Assembly: GCA_031292035.1 (NCBI GenBank)
Contig: JARLHX010000133.1
Location: 1-9,236, forward strand
Source of the DNA: Negativicutes bacterium
Lineage (GTDB): Bacteria > Bacillota_C > Negativicutes > Sporomusales_B > JARLHX01
Length of the DNA stretch: 9,236 nucleotides
Direction: 5' to 3'
The translations under genes and the position numbers were made by a program. This document shows positions 1 to 6,690 of the stretch, one piece after another. Every line of letters begins with the position of its first letter. Position 1 is the first letter of the stretch. Under the pieces are notes generated by a model. That model saw only the letters and a list, made by a program, of their open reading frames with translations. It was not told the origin of the DNA and did no database searches.

Positions 1-120
1 ATTTACCTGGCGCATCTATGCGCCGGGCTTTTTCTCACAAACGGTGTGCCCCATTTTGTGAACGGAATATCCGGTAACAGGTTTCAATCCCCTTTTGCCT
101 CGCCGCCCGGCATCGGCGAG
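1..120. repeat. 120-bp direct terminal repeat, left copy
   Basis: Bases 1-120 are identical to bases 9117-9236. The repeat starts at the first base and ends at the last base of the window. That is the usual signature of a contig from a circular or tandemly repeated molecule, where the assembler writes the same k-mer-sized overlap at both ends, rather than of a natural repeat. It lies inside the open reading frame of the small membrane protein that crosses the join. Confidence 0.97.
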
Positions 121-300
121 TCCTCCCCATTGGTCAATGTGATATGGGGGATGGCCAATTTCGCCATTGGTTCGGCTCTTTTGTTTCTGGTCGGACATTT
201 TAGGGGCGGCTTCAATAGGGACACATTGGCCCCGGTTGTTGGACTTTTTGTGTGTGCCGTGGGGCTGGCGTGGCACTTTGGCCGTGTGCGCAATAGGTGA
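1..300 (+). CDS. Small three-helix membrane protein, 3' part (start codon at 9105 across the join)
   Basis: Frame 1 is open from base 1 to the TGA at 298-300. It gives residues 5-103 of the protein begun at 9105; the first four residues (MGWY) come from the other end. Three hydrophobic stretches are visible at about residues 4-21, 49-69 and 80-98, so a three-helix inner-membrane protein is likely. The motif NGVPHFVNGISG, a loop with FASPPGIGESSPLVNVIWG, and a basic C-terminus (HFGRVRNR) match the pattern of a common uncharacterised small membrane protein family. Its function is unknown. The GTG at 46 could be read as a start but would cut off the first helix and has no better ribosome-binding site than the ATG at 9105. 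It is followed after about 100 bases by the MoaD-like gene. Confidence 0.7.
   Translation: MYLAHLCAGLFLTNGVPHFVNGISGNRFQSPFASPPGIGESSPLVNVIWGMANFAIGSALLFLVGHFRGGFNRDTLAPVVGLFVCAVGLAWHFGRVRNR
6..33 (+). terminator. Terminator-like hairpin inside the junction gene
   Basis: Bases 6-14 can pair with 19-27 (nine pairs, one of them G-T) around a four-base loop, followed by five T at 29-33. This has the shape of an intrinsic terminator. It lies 16 codons or fewer after the ATG at 9105, so it is inside a coding sequence. It may be chance from GC-rich codons, or an attenuator acting when translation is weak. The same bases recur at 9122-9149. Confidence 0.35.
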
Positions 301-330
301 AAGAGAGTTTTGCGGCCAATGCTCATGATC

Positions 331-346
331 GCCGATCGTTATCGGC
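331..346. other. Small perfect hairpin between membrane protein and MoaD-like gene
   Basis: GCCGAT at 331-336 is the exact reverse complement of ATCGGC at 341-346, with a four-base loop. No T-run follows, so it is not a classical terminator. It sits in the 104-base gap before the MoaD-like start and could be an RNA structure or chance. Confidence 0.3.
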
Positions 347-404
347 TAGGCATCGGAGACTCTTCGCCGGAGCGCCAAGAGGATTTCAAAGGAGACAAAC
401 TCCC

Positions 405-689
405 ATGACCGTTACCGTTAAACTGACCTCCTCCCTAGCTGTCATGGCGGAGGGGCGCAAGCAGATATCAATCAATTTCGACCAATGGGGTCTACTGGGC
501 TCACTGCTCGGATTGCTGGTTGCGCAATACCCCCGCCTCAAACGGGACGCCGGGATCGAGGAGGGAGCATTGCCGGATCATATCAACATCTATCATAACG
601 GAGACAATGTCAGATACCTCCAGGGGCTTGAGACGCCGCTGGGGGAGGGTGACGTCGTGCAGATTATTCCCGCTGAAGCGGCGGGTTGA
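405..689 (+). CDS. MoaD/ThiS-type beta-grasp sulfur-carrier-like protein
   Basis: This is a 94-residue protein of the MoaD/ThiS (ubiquitin-like beta-grasp) family. Members are adenylated at a C-terminal glycine by a ThiF/MoeB enzyme and then carry sulfur as a thiocarboxylate or are joined to proteins. The C-terminal half has the usual pattern: INIYHNGDNVRYLQGLETPL, then EGDVVQIIPAEAAG. The ATG at 405 is preceded by AAAGGAGA at 388-395, a good ribosome-binding site, so the longer in-frame opening to 297 is not used. The end is odd: the chain stops in Ala-Ala-Gly, where most relatives end in Gly-Gly. One terminal Gly is kept, so activation is still possible. The E1-like partner is two genes downstream. 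Its target could be molybdenum/tungsten cofactor, thiamine or another thio-product, or a protein; the sequence does not decide. Confidence 0.8.
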   Translation: MTVTVKLTSSLAVMAEGRKQISINFDQWGLLGSLLGLLVAQYPRLKRDAGIEEGALPDHINIYHNGDNVRYLQGLETPLGEGDVVQIIPAEAAG

Positions 690-706
690 AAGTACGAGGT
701 GGCGCG

Positions 707-1231
707 ATGATTATTGAAAGACCCGGTTCCCACTTCATTTTCGTACTGCCTTGGGCGCATGTGCACAACGACTATAACTATTTGACGTTCAATGGAAAAG
801 ACCTTTCCAATGGGGAATACCTCGAATACTGGGGGAAATGGATCATCTTGGGTGGCAAGGAAAAACTCGCCGGACTGGCCGTCAAGATGGATGATTTTGT
901 GGAAAAGAAAAGAATCCCCGCGGCAAAGTATGACCGCGAGGTCATCGAGGAATTCGGGCTGGGCGAGTGCGTGATGTGTGTCTATTGCGATGTGCGCCAG
1001 CGCGATGAGGTCTGGGAGATACTTGCTTCGCTCGGTGTGGAGGACAAGCTGTGGGTTTTTGAGAGAGAAACCATGGAGCGATGGATGCCCGGGGGGCGGC
1101 TGCTGGAAAAATGGATCGCCGGACAAGGACTGAACCCTCAACAGGCAGGGGAAGTAAGGATGGAAGCGCGAGAAAAATTTAGAAAAATGTTTGAAGACCC
1201 CGATGCCGTCTTCAGGGGAGTCCACCAATAG
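707..1231 (+). CDS. Conserved-looking hypothetical protein between MoaD-like and ThiF-like genes
   Basis: This is a 174-residue soluble protein I cannot assign. The ATG at 707 has a GAGGTGG ribosome-binding site at 696-702; an in-frame TTG at 686 overlaps the upstream stop region and is less likely. No signal peptide or membrane segment is seen. Visible blocks are a start with MIIERPGSHFIFVLPWAHVH, an aromatic LEYWGKWIILGGKEKLAGLA stretch, IPAAKYDREV, LGECVMCVYCDVRQRDEVW with three cysteines in seven residues, and a charged helical C-terminus. The block CVMCVYCD might bind metal, but the spacing is not a known site. Its place inside a MoaD-like/ThiF-like trio, with gaps of 17 and 8 bases, suggests it is the client or helper of that pair. 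Confidence 0.7.
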   Translation: MIIERPGSHFIFVLPWAHVHNDYNYLTFNGKDLSNGEYLEYWGKWIILGGKEKLAGLAVKMDDFVEKKRIPAAKYDREVIEEFGLGECVMCVYCDVRQRDEVWEILASLGVEDKLWVFERETMERWMPGGRLLEKWIAGQGLNPQQAGEVRMEAREKFRKMFEDPDAVFRGVHQ

Positions 1232-1239
1232 GCTTGCAA

Positions 1240-2004
1240 ATGCAAACGCGGGTGGGCGCCAGGTATGACAGGCAGATTATCCTGCCGGAAATTGGGTTGG
1301 ACGGCCAAGCCCGGCTGAGGGAAGCCAGGATCTATATGGCCGGCGCCGGAGGGCTGGCTTCGACAGCCGCCTATTATCTTGCCGCCGCCGGGGTGGGCAC
1401 CCTCGGCATTGCAGATGACGACAGAGTGGAGATCACCAATTTAAACCGCCAGATTCTTCATGGCCCGAACCGAATAGGAACGGCAAAAGTAGCCTCTGCC
1501 CGCCAGACCCTCACCTCATTCAACCCTGAAATCAATGTGATTGCATACCCGGTCAGGCTGGATTCGGCGCCCGCCATGGCCCAAATCATACGCGAATTTG
1601 ATGCGGTCGTTGATTGCACCGATAATTTCGATGCCCGTGAAACGATAAACCAAGCGTGCATAATGGCGGTAAAACCGTGGGTCTATGGAGCGGTCCGCGG
1701 GTTTGAAGGCCAGGTGATGACAATCGTTCCCGGCAGCGGCCCGTGCTACCGCTGCCTCTATCCCGCTTCGCGAGCTGAAGCCAGCCTCGCAGGCGGCAAG
1801 GGGGTCATAGGGATATCCCCCGGAACCATAGGCATCATTCAGGCAGCCGAAATAATAAAGTACATCCTGGGGAAAGGACGTCTGCTTATCGGCCGAATGC
1901 TTCACGTGGATTTACTCGACATGCAATTTTGCGAGCTTCGTATTGGCAAAAATCAGTTTTGCACATCCTGCGGCAGTCACGGTTCAAAAGATCAACTCTA
2001 TTAA
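1240..2004 (+). CDS. ThiF/MoeB/HesA-family E1-like adenylyltransferase
   Basis: This is a 254-residue enzyme that uses ATP to adenylate the C-terminal glycine of a MoaD/ThiS-like protein. In order it shows the N-terminal RYDRQIILPEIGLDGQ block, the nucleotide-binding GAGGLAS (about residues 35-41), DDDRVEITNLNRQILH with the Arg and Asp used for ATP binding, DCTDNFDARETIN, and KPWVYGAVRGFEGQV. Two zinc pairs follow: CYRC (about 169-172) and CTSC (about 241-244). Length and order fit MoeB/ThiF well. The ATG at 1240 is preferred over the in-frame TTG at 1234, though neither has a strong ribosome-binding site; translation may be coupled to the gene ending at 1231. Many relatives have a cysteine just before the GV(L/V)G..PG block that can form a thioester; here the stretch reads EASLAGGKGVIG and has none. 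The natural partner is the MoaD-like protein at 405. Confidence 0.88.
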   Translation: MQTRVGARYDRQIILPEIGLDGQARLREARIYMAGAGGLASTAAYYLAAAGVGTLGIADDDRVEITNLNRQILHGPNRIGTAKVASARQTLTSFNPEINVIAYPVRLDSAPAMAQIIREFDAVVDCTDNFDARETINQACIMAVKPWVYGAVRGFEGQVMTIVPGSGPCYRCLYPASRAEASLAGGKGVIGISPGTIGIIQAAEIIKYILGKGRLLIGRMLHVDLLDMQFCELRIGKNQFCTSCGSHGSKDQLY

Positions 2005-2329
2005 GCCTCATATTCTTCATTAGATTATTCACCTGCCCCGACCTGCCGGAAACTCACGGTAAGTTGGACGTCTTGGGACACATAGCCGATACTTCCCGGG
2101 TCTTTCGGCAGATCCCGACGGCCCTTTAGCCAACCTGGCGCCAGCGGCGCTTTGCGCAGCCTTTGCGCAATTGCTGAACTCTTTTTGTATCGAAAGACCG
2201 GAGATAGCAAATTATTCAGCATCTCCATAATATTGGTGAATCTCCAACAATACTTCCGGAATCAAAAACCCGGTCAGGTTGTTAAAAATAAGTGTGTGTA
2301 AAATCGGAAGGTTAGCAAATATACAAAAT
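2005..2329. other. Gene-free control region upstream of the reductase operon
   Basis: No credible coding sequence is seen on either strand in these 325 bases. They hold a 7-bp stem (2152-2158 with 2164-2170) followed 11 bases later by five T at 2182-2186, a loose candidate for the end of the upstream transcript. There is also a 10-bp palindrome CTGGCGCCAG at 2135-2144. GGAGAT at 2200-2205 recurs inverted as ATCTCC at 2221-2226 and 2240-2245, in the position where a sigma-54 activator would bind. Confidence 0.5.
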
Positions 2330-2345
2330 TGGCATTGCCGTTGCA
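2330..2345 (+). promoter_or_regulatory. Sigma-54 (-24/-12) promoter for the reductase operon
   Basis: TGGCATTGCCGTTGCA fits the RpoN consensus TGGCAC-N5-TTGCA with only minor deviation. The invariant GG at 2331-2332 and GC at 2343-2344 are separated by exactly 10 bases. Transcription would start near 2356, about 50 bases before the first reductase start codon at 2408. RpoN promoters need an ATPase-type enhancer-binding activator, so the operon is probably switched on by a specific signal; no such activator is encoded in the window. Confidence 0.65.
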
Positions 2346-2407
2346 AATTCAAACTCGCGATTCTTCACATCGCAGTGTGAGTGGACCTTCAACAAAGGAT
2401 TGGTGAG

Positions 2408-3535
2408 ATGCTCGAACAATTCGCAGAGTGGTACGACGACCGGTTGGCGTATGCTCAGAAATGGAAAAAGGCGACCGGGGGTAAGGTCGTGGGTTATTTT
2501 TGCACTTACGTACCCGAGGAGATCTTCTATGCGGCAAAGGTCCTGCCAATACGGCTTTTAGGCGATCATAAGCCTCAAAGCCTTACAGAACCACATCTAT
2601 TTGCCATGTATTGCCCTTTTTGCAGAGACACTCTGGCCCAGGGCCTTCAAGGCAAGTATGACTTTCTGGACGGGATCGTGATAGCTCAGTCGTGTCTTCA
2701 TATTCGCCAAAGCTTTTACAGCTGGCAGAAGCACAGGCCAAGAGACTTTTCCTATATTCTGCCCATGCCGCAGGGGGTGCAGAACCCGGCATCGGTTTCA
2801 TTTTTGGCTGAAGAATTGCAAAAATTAAAGCAAGCAGTGGAAAAGTGGGTTGGATTCCCCATTACCGACCAGGCGCTGGTAAAAGGCACCGAGGTAATGA
2901 ACCGCAGCAGGAAATTACTAAGAGAGCTCTACGAACTCAGGAAGTCGGACAACCCTCCGGTCAGCGGGCTTGAGACCATGAACATAGTCGTATCGAGCCA
3001 ATTGGTGGACAAAAACGAGCACAACGCGAGCCTTGCGCAACTGTTAAGCGCCGGCTTCAGGGCGCCGGCGGAAAAACGAGACCCCGGTGTGCGCTTGATG
3101 CTGATCGGCAGCGAAGATGATGACATGAAATTCATCGAAATGGTTGAGTCCAGGGGGAGCACGATTGTCTGCGATGATCACTGCACCGGCTCGCGATACT
3201 TTTGGAACGATGTTGAGTTGGGCGAAGATCCCATTTTAGCCATAGCGAAAAGATATGTGGAAAGGACGCCCTGTCCAAGCAAGGATTGGCCACAGCGAAG
3301 GCGGTTTGACGCCATAATGAAGTTTGCCAAAGACTTTAGAGTAGACGGCGCCATTATAGTGCAACAGAAGTTTTGCGACCCACATGAAATGGACAGGGTG
3401 GCCCTTTTGAAAATGTTGGACCAAAACGGCATCAAAACCCTCGCGTTGGAATTCGACGTCACTGTTCCCCTGGGGCCGATGCGTATACGTATCGACGCCT
3501 TTCTGGAGACTTTGGCCGGAGATGAGCTTTTCTGA
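2408..3535 (+). CDS. bzdN: Benzoyl-CoA reductase-like subunit, Bzd type, subunit N (BcrC-like)
   Basis: This is a 375-residue subunit of the 2-hydroxyacyl-CoA dehydratase/BcrC family, the smaller of the two subunits forming the aromatic-CoA reducing half. The family signature VGYFCTYVPEEIFYAAKVLP is near the N-terminus. Likely [4Fe-4S] ligands are in YCPFC (Cys69, Cys72), QSCLH (Cys96) and KFCDPHE (Cys323); CDDHCTGSRYFW (Cys255, Cys259) is a further conserved-type block. The ATG at 2408 is chosen because AAAGGA at 2394-2399 is well placed; the in-frame GTG at 2381 would add nine residues but has no ribosome-binding site. It is the first gene after the sigma-54 promoter, and the O subunit follows after 28 bases. 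FCDPHE and the company of two short ATPase subunits favour the Azoarcus (Bzd) type over the Thauera (Bcr) type. The exact substrate (benzoyl-CoA or a substituted analogue) cannot be read. Confidence 0.88.
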   Translation: MLEQFAEWYDDRLAYAQKWKKATGGKVVGYFCTYVPEEIFYAAKVLPIRLLGDHKPQSLTEPHLFAMYCPFCRDTLAQGLQGKYDFLDGIVIAQSCLHIRQSFYSWQKHRPRDFSYILPMPQGVQNPASVSFLAEELQKLKQAVEKWVGFPITDQALVKGTEVMNRSRKLLRELYELRKSDNPPVSGLETMNIVVSSQLVDKNEHNASLAQLLSAGFRAPAEKRDPGVRLMLIGSEDDDMKFIEMVESRGSTIVCDDHCTGSRYFWNDVELGEDPILAIAKRYVERTPCPSKDWPQRRRFDAIMKFAKDFRVDGAIIVQQKFCDPHEMDRVALLKMLDQNGIKTLALEFDVTVPLGPMRIRIDAFLETLAGDELF

Positions 3536-3563
3536 GTTTTTTTGCCGAACGGAGGTCACTAAA

Positions 3564-4907
3564 ATGCAATATGAGCCAATGGACAAATATCCATCCGAAC
3601 CATTGAAATGCTGGAACAAGGCCAAGGAGCTTCGCGATCAGTATTACCACGACTACGCGAGCGCTCACGAAAGAGGCGGTATTCGCTGGTCAGGGGGGGC
3701 AGCGGGCCTGGAGGCGGTCATGGCCGGATTTGGCAAGGACGTTTACCCTCTTACCGGGGAGCCGTACGGGGCGAGCATAGCATTCGACAAGGCATTTGCA
3801 TCAAAGTGTCACGCCGCGGCAGAGGAAGCGGGCTATCCCCGGGACCTGTGCGCCTACATGCGAAACTACTGGGGCTCGAAGCTCCTCAACCGTTTTGCTT
3901 TCGGAGGACCTTTCCCCGAACCCGATCTTTACTGGCAATTTCATTCCTGTTGCAGCCACGGGAAATGGTACCAGGAAGCCGCCAGAATTGAAGGGAAAGG
4001 AAAACCGGTCTTTGTGACCGACTGCGCGGTGGGCTCTTACTTCAAATTCAACGAGGAAACGGGCAATTATTTTGCAAGTCCCAATGAGAACGGCATCAGG
4101 TATGTGGTCAATCAGCTTCATGAACATATTGAACAAATTGAAAAATATTTAAAACGTCCGTTCCAGGATGAACTTCTGTTCGAAGCGGCTGAGAGACAAT
4201 TCGACATCATGACCACATGGCCCAAGATTTTCATGCTTAACCAAAACATCCCCGCGCCTCTCGATCAAAAAAGCATGTTTTCTCTTTATGTACTCGCTGC
4301 CCTGAATAAGTCATCCCAGGACTTCATGGAATTTTATCATGAACTGTTCGACGAAGTGCAAGACCGCGTAAAGCGCGGCATTGCCGCGGTCCCCACGGAA
4401 AGAGCCCGGGTAATGGACGACATCCAGCCGCCATGGGGATTTCTTAGAATTTTCAGACATCTGGAAAGTTACGGTTGCGCGTGCATCGGGTCATATTACA
4501 GCGCCAGCCTGATGTTTGCCTGGGATATTACGCCGGACGGCAAACTCGTACCAAAATTGACACCAAAAGAAAGAGGCATTCAAATCAAAACCAGGGACGA
4601 TTGTTTGTACCATCTGGCTGATTTTTTACTCACCAATTTTTGGTTCAACAATATGCAGGACAATGGTTTGAAGGGATGGGCGCTCAAGCAAATGGTCGAC
4701 CAGTGGCATGTCGACGGCGTTATGATTCATTTCAACCGCGGATGCGAAGGCCTTTCAATGGGGGTTGCCGAGCAAAGAATGTACCTGGCCGAGCAGGGAA
4801 TCCCCGTTATGAGTTTTGAGGGAAATATGGGGGACGAACGCGAGTTCGACGAAGCCGAAACCAAGAAGAGAATAGACACCTTTATGGAGACCCTGGGTTT
4901 GAAATAA
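3564..4907 (+). CDS. bzdO: Benzoyl-CoA reductase-like subunit, Bzd type, subunit O (BcrB-like)
   Basis: This is a 447-residue larger subunit of the aromatic-CoA reducing half, of the 2-hydroxyacyl-CoA dehydratase fold and close to the usual length for this subunit. Candidate cluster or active-site cysteines lie in HSCCSHGKWYQ (Cys129/130), VTDCAVG (Cys154), YGCACIGSYY (Cys305/307) and HFNRGCEGLSMG (Cys394). The C-terminal run IPVMSFEGNMGDEREFDE, ending in a helix, is typical of this family. The ATG at 3564 has a strong GGAGGT at 3551-3556. An earlier in-frame ATG at 3522 overlaps the end of the N gene and is not preferred. It pairs with the N subunit to bind the acyl-CoA and double-cubane or [4Fe-4S] centres. 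The next gene follows after 78 bases, the widest gap in the operon. Confidence 0.9.
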   Translation: MQYEPMDKYPSEPLKCWNKAKELRDQYYHDYASAHERGGIRWSGGAAGLEAVMAGFGKDVYPLTGEPYGASIAFDKAFASKCHAAAEEAGYPRDLCAYMRNYWGSKLLNRFAFGGPFPEPDLYWQFHSCCSHGKWYQEAARIEGKGKPVFVTDCAVGSYFKFNEETGNYFASPNENGIRYVVNQLHEHIEQIEKYLKRPFQDELLFEAAERQFDIMTTWPKIFMLNQNIPAPLDQKSMFSLYVLAALNKSSQDFMEFYHELFDEVQDRVKRGIAAVPTERARVMDDIQPPWGFLRIFRHLESYGCACIGSYYSASLMFAWDITPDGKLVPKLTPKERGIQIKTRDDCLYHLADFLLTNFWFNNMQDNGLKGWALKQMVDQWHVDGVMIHFNRGCEGLSMGVAEQRMYLAEQGIPVMSFEGNMGDEREFDEAETKKRIDTFMETLGLK

Positions 4908-4985
4908 CGGCCTGACCACGACTGAACAACGCGTTGGGTTCGCGATTAAAAGCTGGAATTTCACAAGTAAGGAAAGGAATAACCG

Positions 4986-5771
4986 ATGCTCACAGCTGGA
5001 ATTGATGTTGGAGCCAAAAACGTCAAAATAGTCGTGCTAAAAGACGGTGCGATTGTAGGCAAGGGCAAAGCGCTGATGGAAACCGACAGGGAAAAATCCA
5101 TTAACGATGCGTTCAACGATACTTTGGATAAACTGCAAATCAAAGAGGCCGATATAGATTTCATACTGGCCACCGGCGGCGGCGCTAAAGGCGTTAGCTT
5201 CGCCACCAGTGATTCGACGCTTGTAACCTGCATCTCGCGCGGGGTGCGCTCCCTGGATCCTTCGATCAAAACCATCATCGATGTAGGTGCAAATGACTCG
5301 ATAGCGATCAAACTGGATGAGAATGGAAAGGTGGTCGATTTCGCGGTAAATGAAAAATGTGCCGCGGGAGCGGGCTCTTTTGTGGAAGCCATGGCCCGAG
5401 CCATGGAAGTCTCGCTCGACGATTTCGTTAAGTATTCTTTGATGTCCACAAAATCAATTCCCATAAATGCGCAGTGTGTCATCTTCGCTGAATCCGAAGT
5501 GGTTTCTCTTATACATGAAGAAACTGATCGTAACGATATCTGTCGTGCCGTGCACGATGCCATGGCAGGCAGAATTGCATCCATGGCGCGCCGCGTGAGA
5601 ATTGTGCCTCCGGTTGCCATCGTGGGCGGCGCGTCTTTCAATATGGGTTTATTGGATGCATTGAAGAACGAATTGAGCATAGAGTTTGTAACCGTTGAGA
5701 ATCCAGATTTTGTAGGCGCTCTTGGCGCTTCGCTGATGGCGGTTGAGATGTTCGGCAAATCGAATAAGTAA
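4986..5771 (+). CDS. bzdP: Benzoyl-CoA reductase-like ATPase subunit, Bzd type, subunit P (BcrD-like)
   Basis: This is a 261-residue ATPase of the BadF/BadG/BcrA/BcrD (ASKHA, acetate-kinase/actin-like) family. With subunit Q it forms the ATP-driven electron activator, with one [4Fe-4S] cluster held between the two subunits. It shows the phosphate-1 loop AGIDVGAKNVKIVVLKDG (about residues 4-21), ATGGGAKG (62-69), IIDVGANDSIAIKL (97-110), NEKCAAGAGSFVE with Cys125, QCVIFAESEVVSLIHE with Cys164, and adenosine motif VAIVGGASFN (210-219). The two cysteines are the expected cluster ligands. The second phosphate motif reads GAND, where the Q subunit has GGQD, so the two ATPases have diverged. The ATG at 4986 has AAAGGA at 4973-4978. 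Gene Q follows after 14 bases. Confidence 0.87.
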   Translation: MLTAGIDVGAKNVKIVVLKDGAIVGKGKALMETDREKSINDAFNDTLDKLQIKEADIDFILATGGGAKGVSFATSDSTLVTCISRGVRSLDPSIKTIIDVGANDSIAIKLDENGKVVDFAVNEKCAAGAGSFVEAMARAMEVSLDDFVKYSLMSTKSIPINAQCVIFAESEVVSLIHEETDRNDICRAVHDAMAGRIASMARRVRIVPPVAIVGGASFNMGLLDALKNELSIEFVTVENPDFVGALGASLMAVEMFGKSNK

Positions 5772-5785
5772 TACTAGGGAGACGT

Positions 5786-6679
5786 ATGGATATGAATGAC
5801 GCTAAGAACGGCAATCAGGACTTTTGGAGATGGGATGAGTACCATTGGAAGGCGGAAGACAAGAACTGGAAAGATGGAGGACTTGTCACAGCGGGCATCG
5901 ATGTCGGGTCTGTGAGTACTCAGGCGGTAATTTTGTTGAATGGCGAGCTGTATGCGATAGGAAACATGAGAACGGGCCACAACAGTCCACAAAGTGCGAT
6001 GAATGCCATAAACTGGGCGATGGAGGAAACCGGCCTCACTTTGGAAGACATTAACTACACGGTCGGAACCGGCTATGGACGCGCCCGGGTTCCTTTTGCG
6101 GACAAGGCAATCACAGAAATCGCCTGCCACGCGCGAGGCGCCAATTTCATGTACGGACCAACGGTGCGTACCGTGCTCGACATGGGCGGCCAGGACCTCA
6201 AAGTAATAAAGTGTGACGATCGAGGCAAGGTGTTGAATTTCTCCATGAATGAGAAATGCGCCGCCGGCACTGGACGAGGAATGGAAGTGATTGCCGATCT
6301 TCTGCGCGTCCCCATCCAGGATATCGGAGAGCTGTCTCTACTGGTTGAGAAGGAACCACCCCCTATTTCAAATATCTGCGTTCTTTTCGCGAAAACCGAG
6401 GTGATGGGGATGCTCTACAACAAAGTCCCTGTAAATGTGATACTGGCTGCCTACACCGGGGCGATGGCCAGTCGGGTGAGCGCACAGATCAAAGAGATGG
6501 GTGTCGAGGAGGATTTTGTCATTACCGGTGGGATCGGCAAGAACAAAGGGGTCGTACAAAGAATTGAGACCGATCTCGGGCTCAAAGCTTTAAAAACAAG
6601 CTATGATTATCAAATCGCCGGTGCGCTGGGCGCCGCTCTTTTCGCTAAAGTTCTCTATGAGAAAAATCCAAAGAAATAA
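5786..6679 (+). CDS. bzdQ: Benzoyl-CoA reductase-like ATPase subunit, Bzd type, subunit Q (BcrA-like)
   Basis: This is a 297-residue ASKHA-fold ATPase subunit, partner of P in the electron-activating half. An N-terminal extension of about 33 residues, rich in Trp (WRWDEYHW), precedes the phosphate loop AGIDVGSVSTQAVILLNG (36-53). Next come VGTGYGRARVPFADK (93-107), ITEIACHARGANFMYGPT, LDMGGQDLKVI (131-141), NEKCAAGTGRGME with cluster Cys158, ICVLFAKTEV with Cys198, and ITGGIGKNKGVV (246-257). Its length near 300 residues matches the Azoarcus-type Q subunit; the Thauera BcrA is near 440 and carries a long extra region. The ATG at 5786 has AGGGAGA at 5774-5780. The next gene begins 11 bases after the stop, so the two are co-transcribed. 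Confidence 0.9.
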   Translation: MDMNDAKNGNQDFWRWDEYHWKAEDKNWKDGGLVTAGIDVGSVSTQAVILLNGELYAIGNMRTGHNSPQSAMNAINWAMEETGLTLEDINYTVGTGYGRARVPFADKAITEIACHARGANFMYGPTVRTVLDMGGQDLKVIKCDDRGKVLNFSMNEKCAAGTGRGMEVIADLLRVPIQDIGELSLLVEKEPPPISNICVLFAKTEVMGMLYNKVPVNVILAAYTGAMASRVSAQIKEMGVEEDFVITGGIGKNKGVVQRIETDLGLKALKTSYDYQIAGALGAALFAKVLYEKNPKK

Positions 6680-6690
6680 TAGGTGCGTGT

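Noticed and set aside
271..286. TGGCAC at 271-276 as a second sigma-54 promoter before the MoaD-like gene
   Set aside because: The -24 half is perfect, but the -12 half reads CCGTG instead of TTGCA, and it lies within coding sequence.
297..404. N-terminal extension of the MoaD-like protein from an upstream start
   Set aside because: The extension is arginine-rich with no family likeness, while the ATG at 405 has a strong ribosome-binding site and gives the normal length.
593..1228. 211-codon - strand frame opposite the 174-aa hypothetical gene
   Set aside because: The + strand frame has good ribosome-binding sites and fits tightly between its neighbours; the - strand frame also overlaps the MoaD-like gene.
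2005..2380. BzdR-type TGCA repeat operator upstream of the reductase operon
   Set aside because: Only a single TGCA, inside the -12 element, is well placed; no spaced repeat pair is seen.
4961..5758. Long open frame of 265 codons on the - strand opposite the P-subunit gene
   Set aside because: It is serine-rich, low-complexity antisense reading of a clear ASKHA ATPase gene, with no family likeness and no sensible ribosome-binding site.
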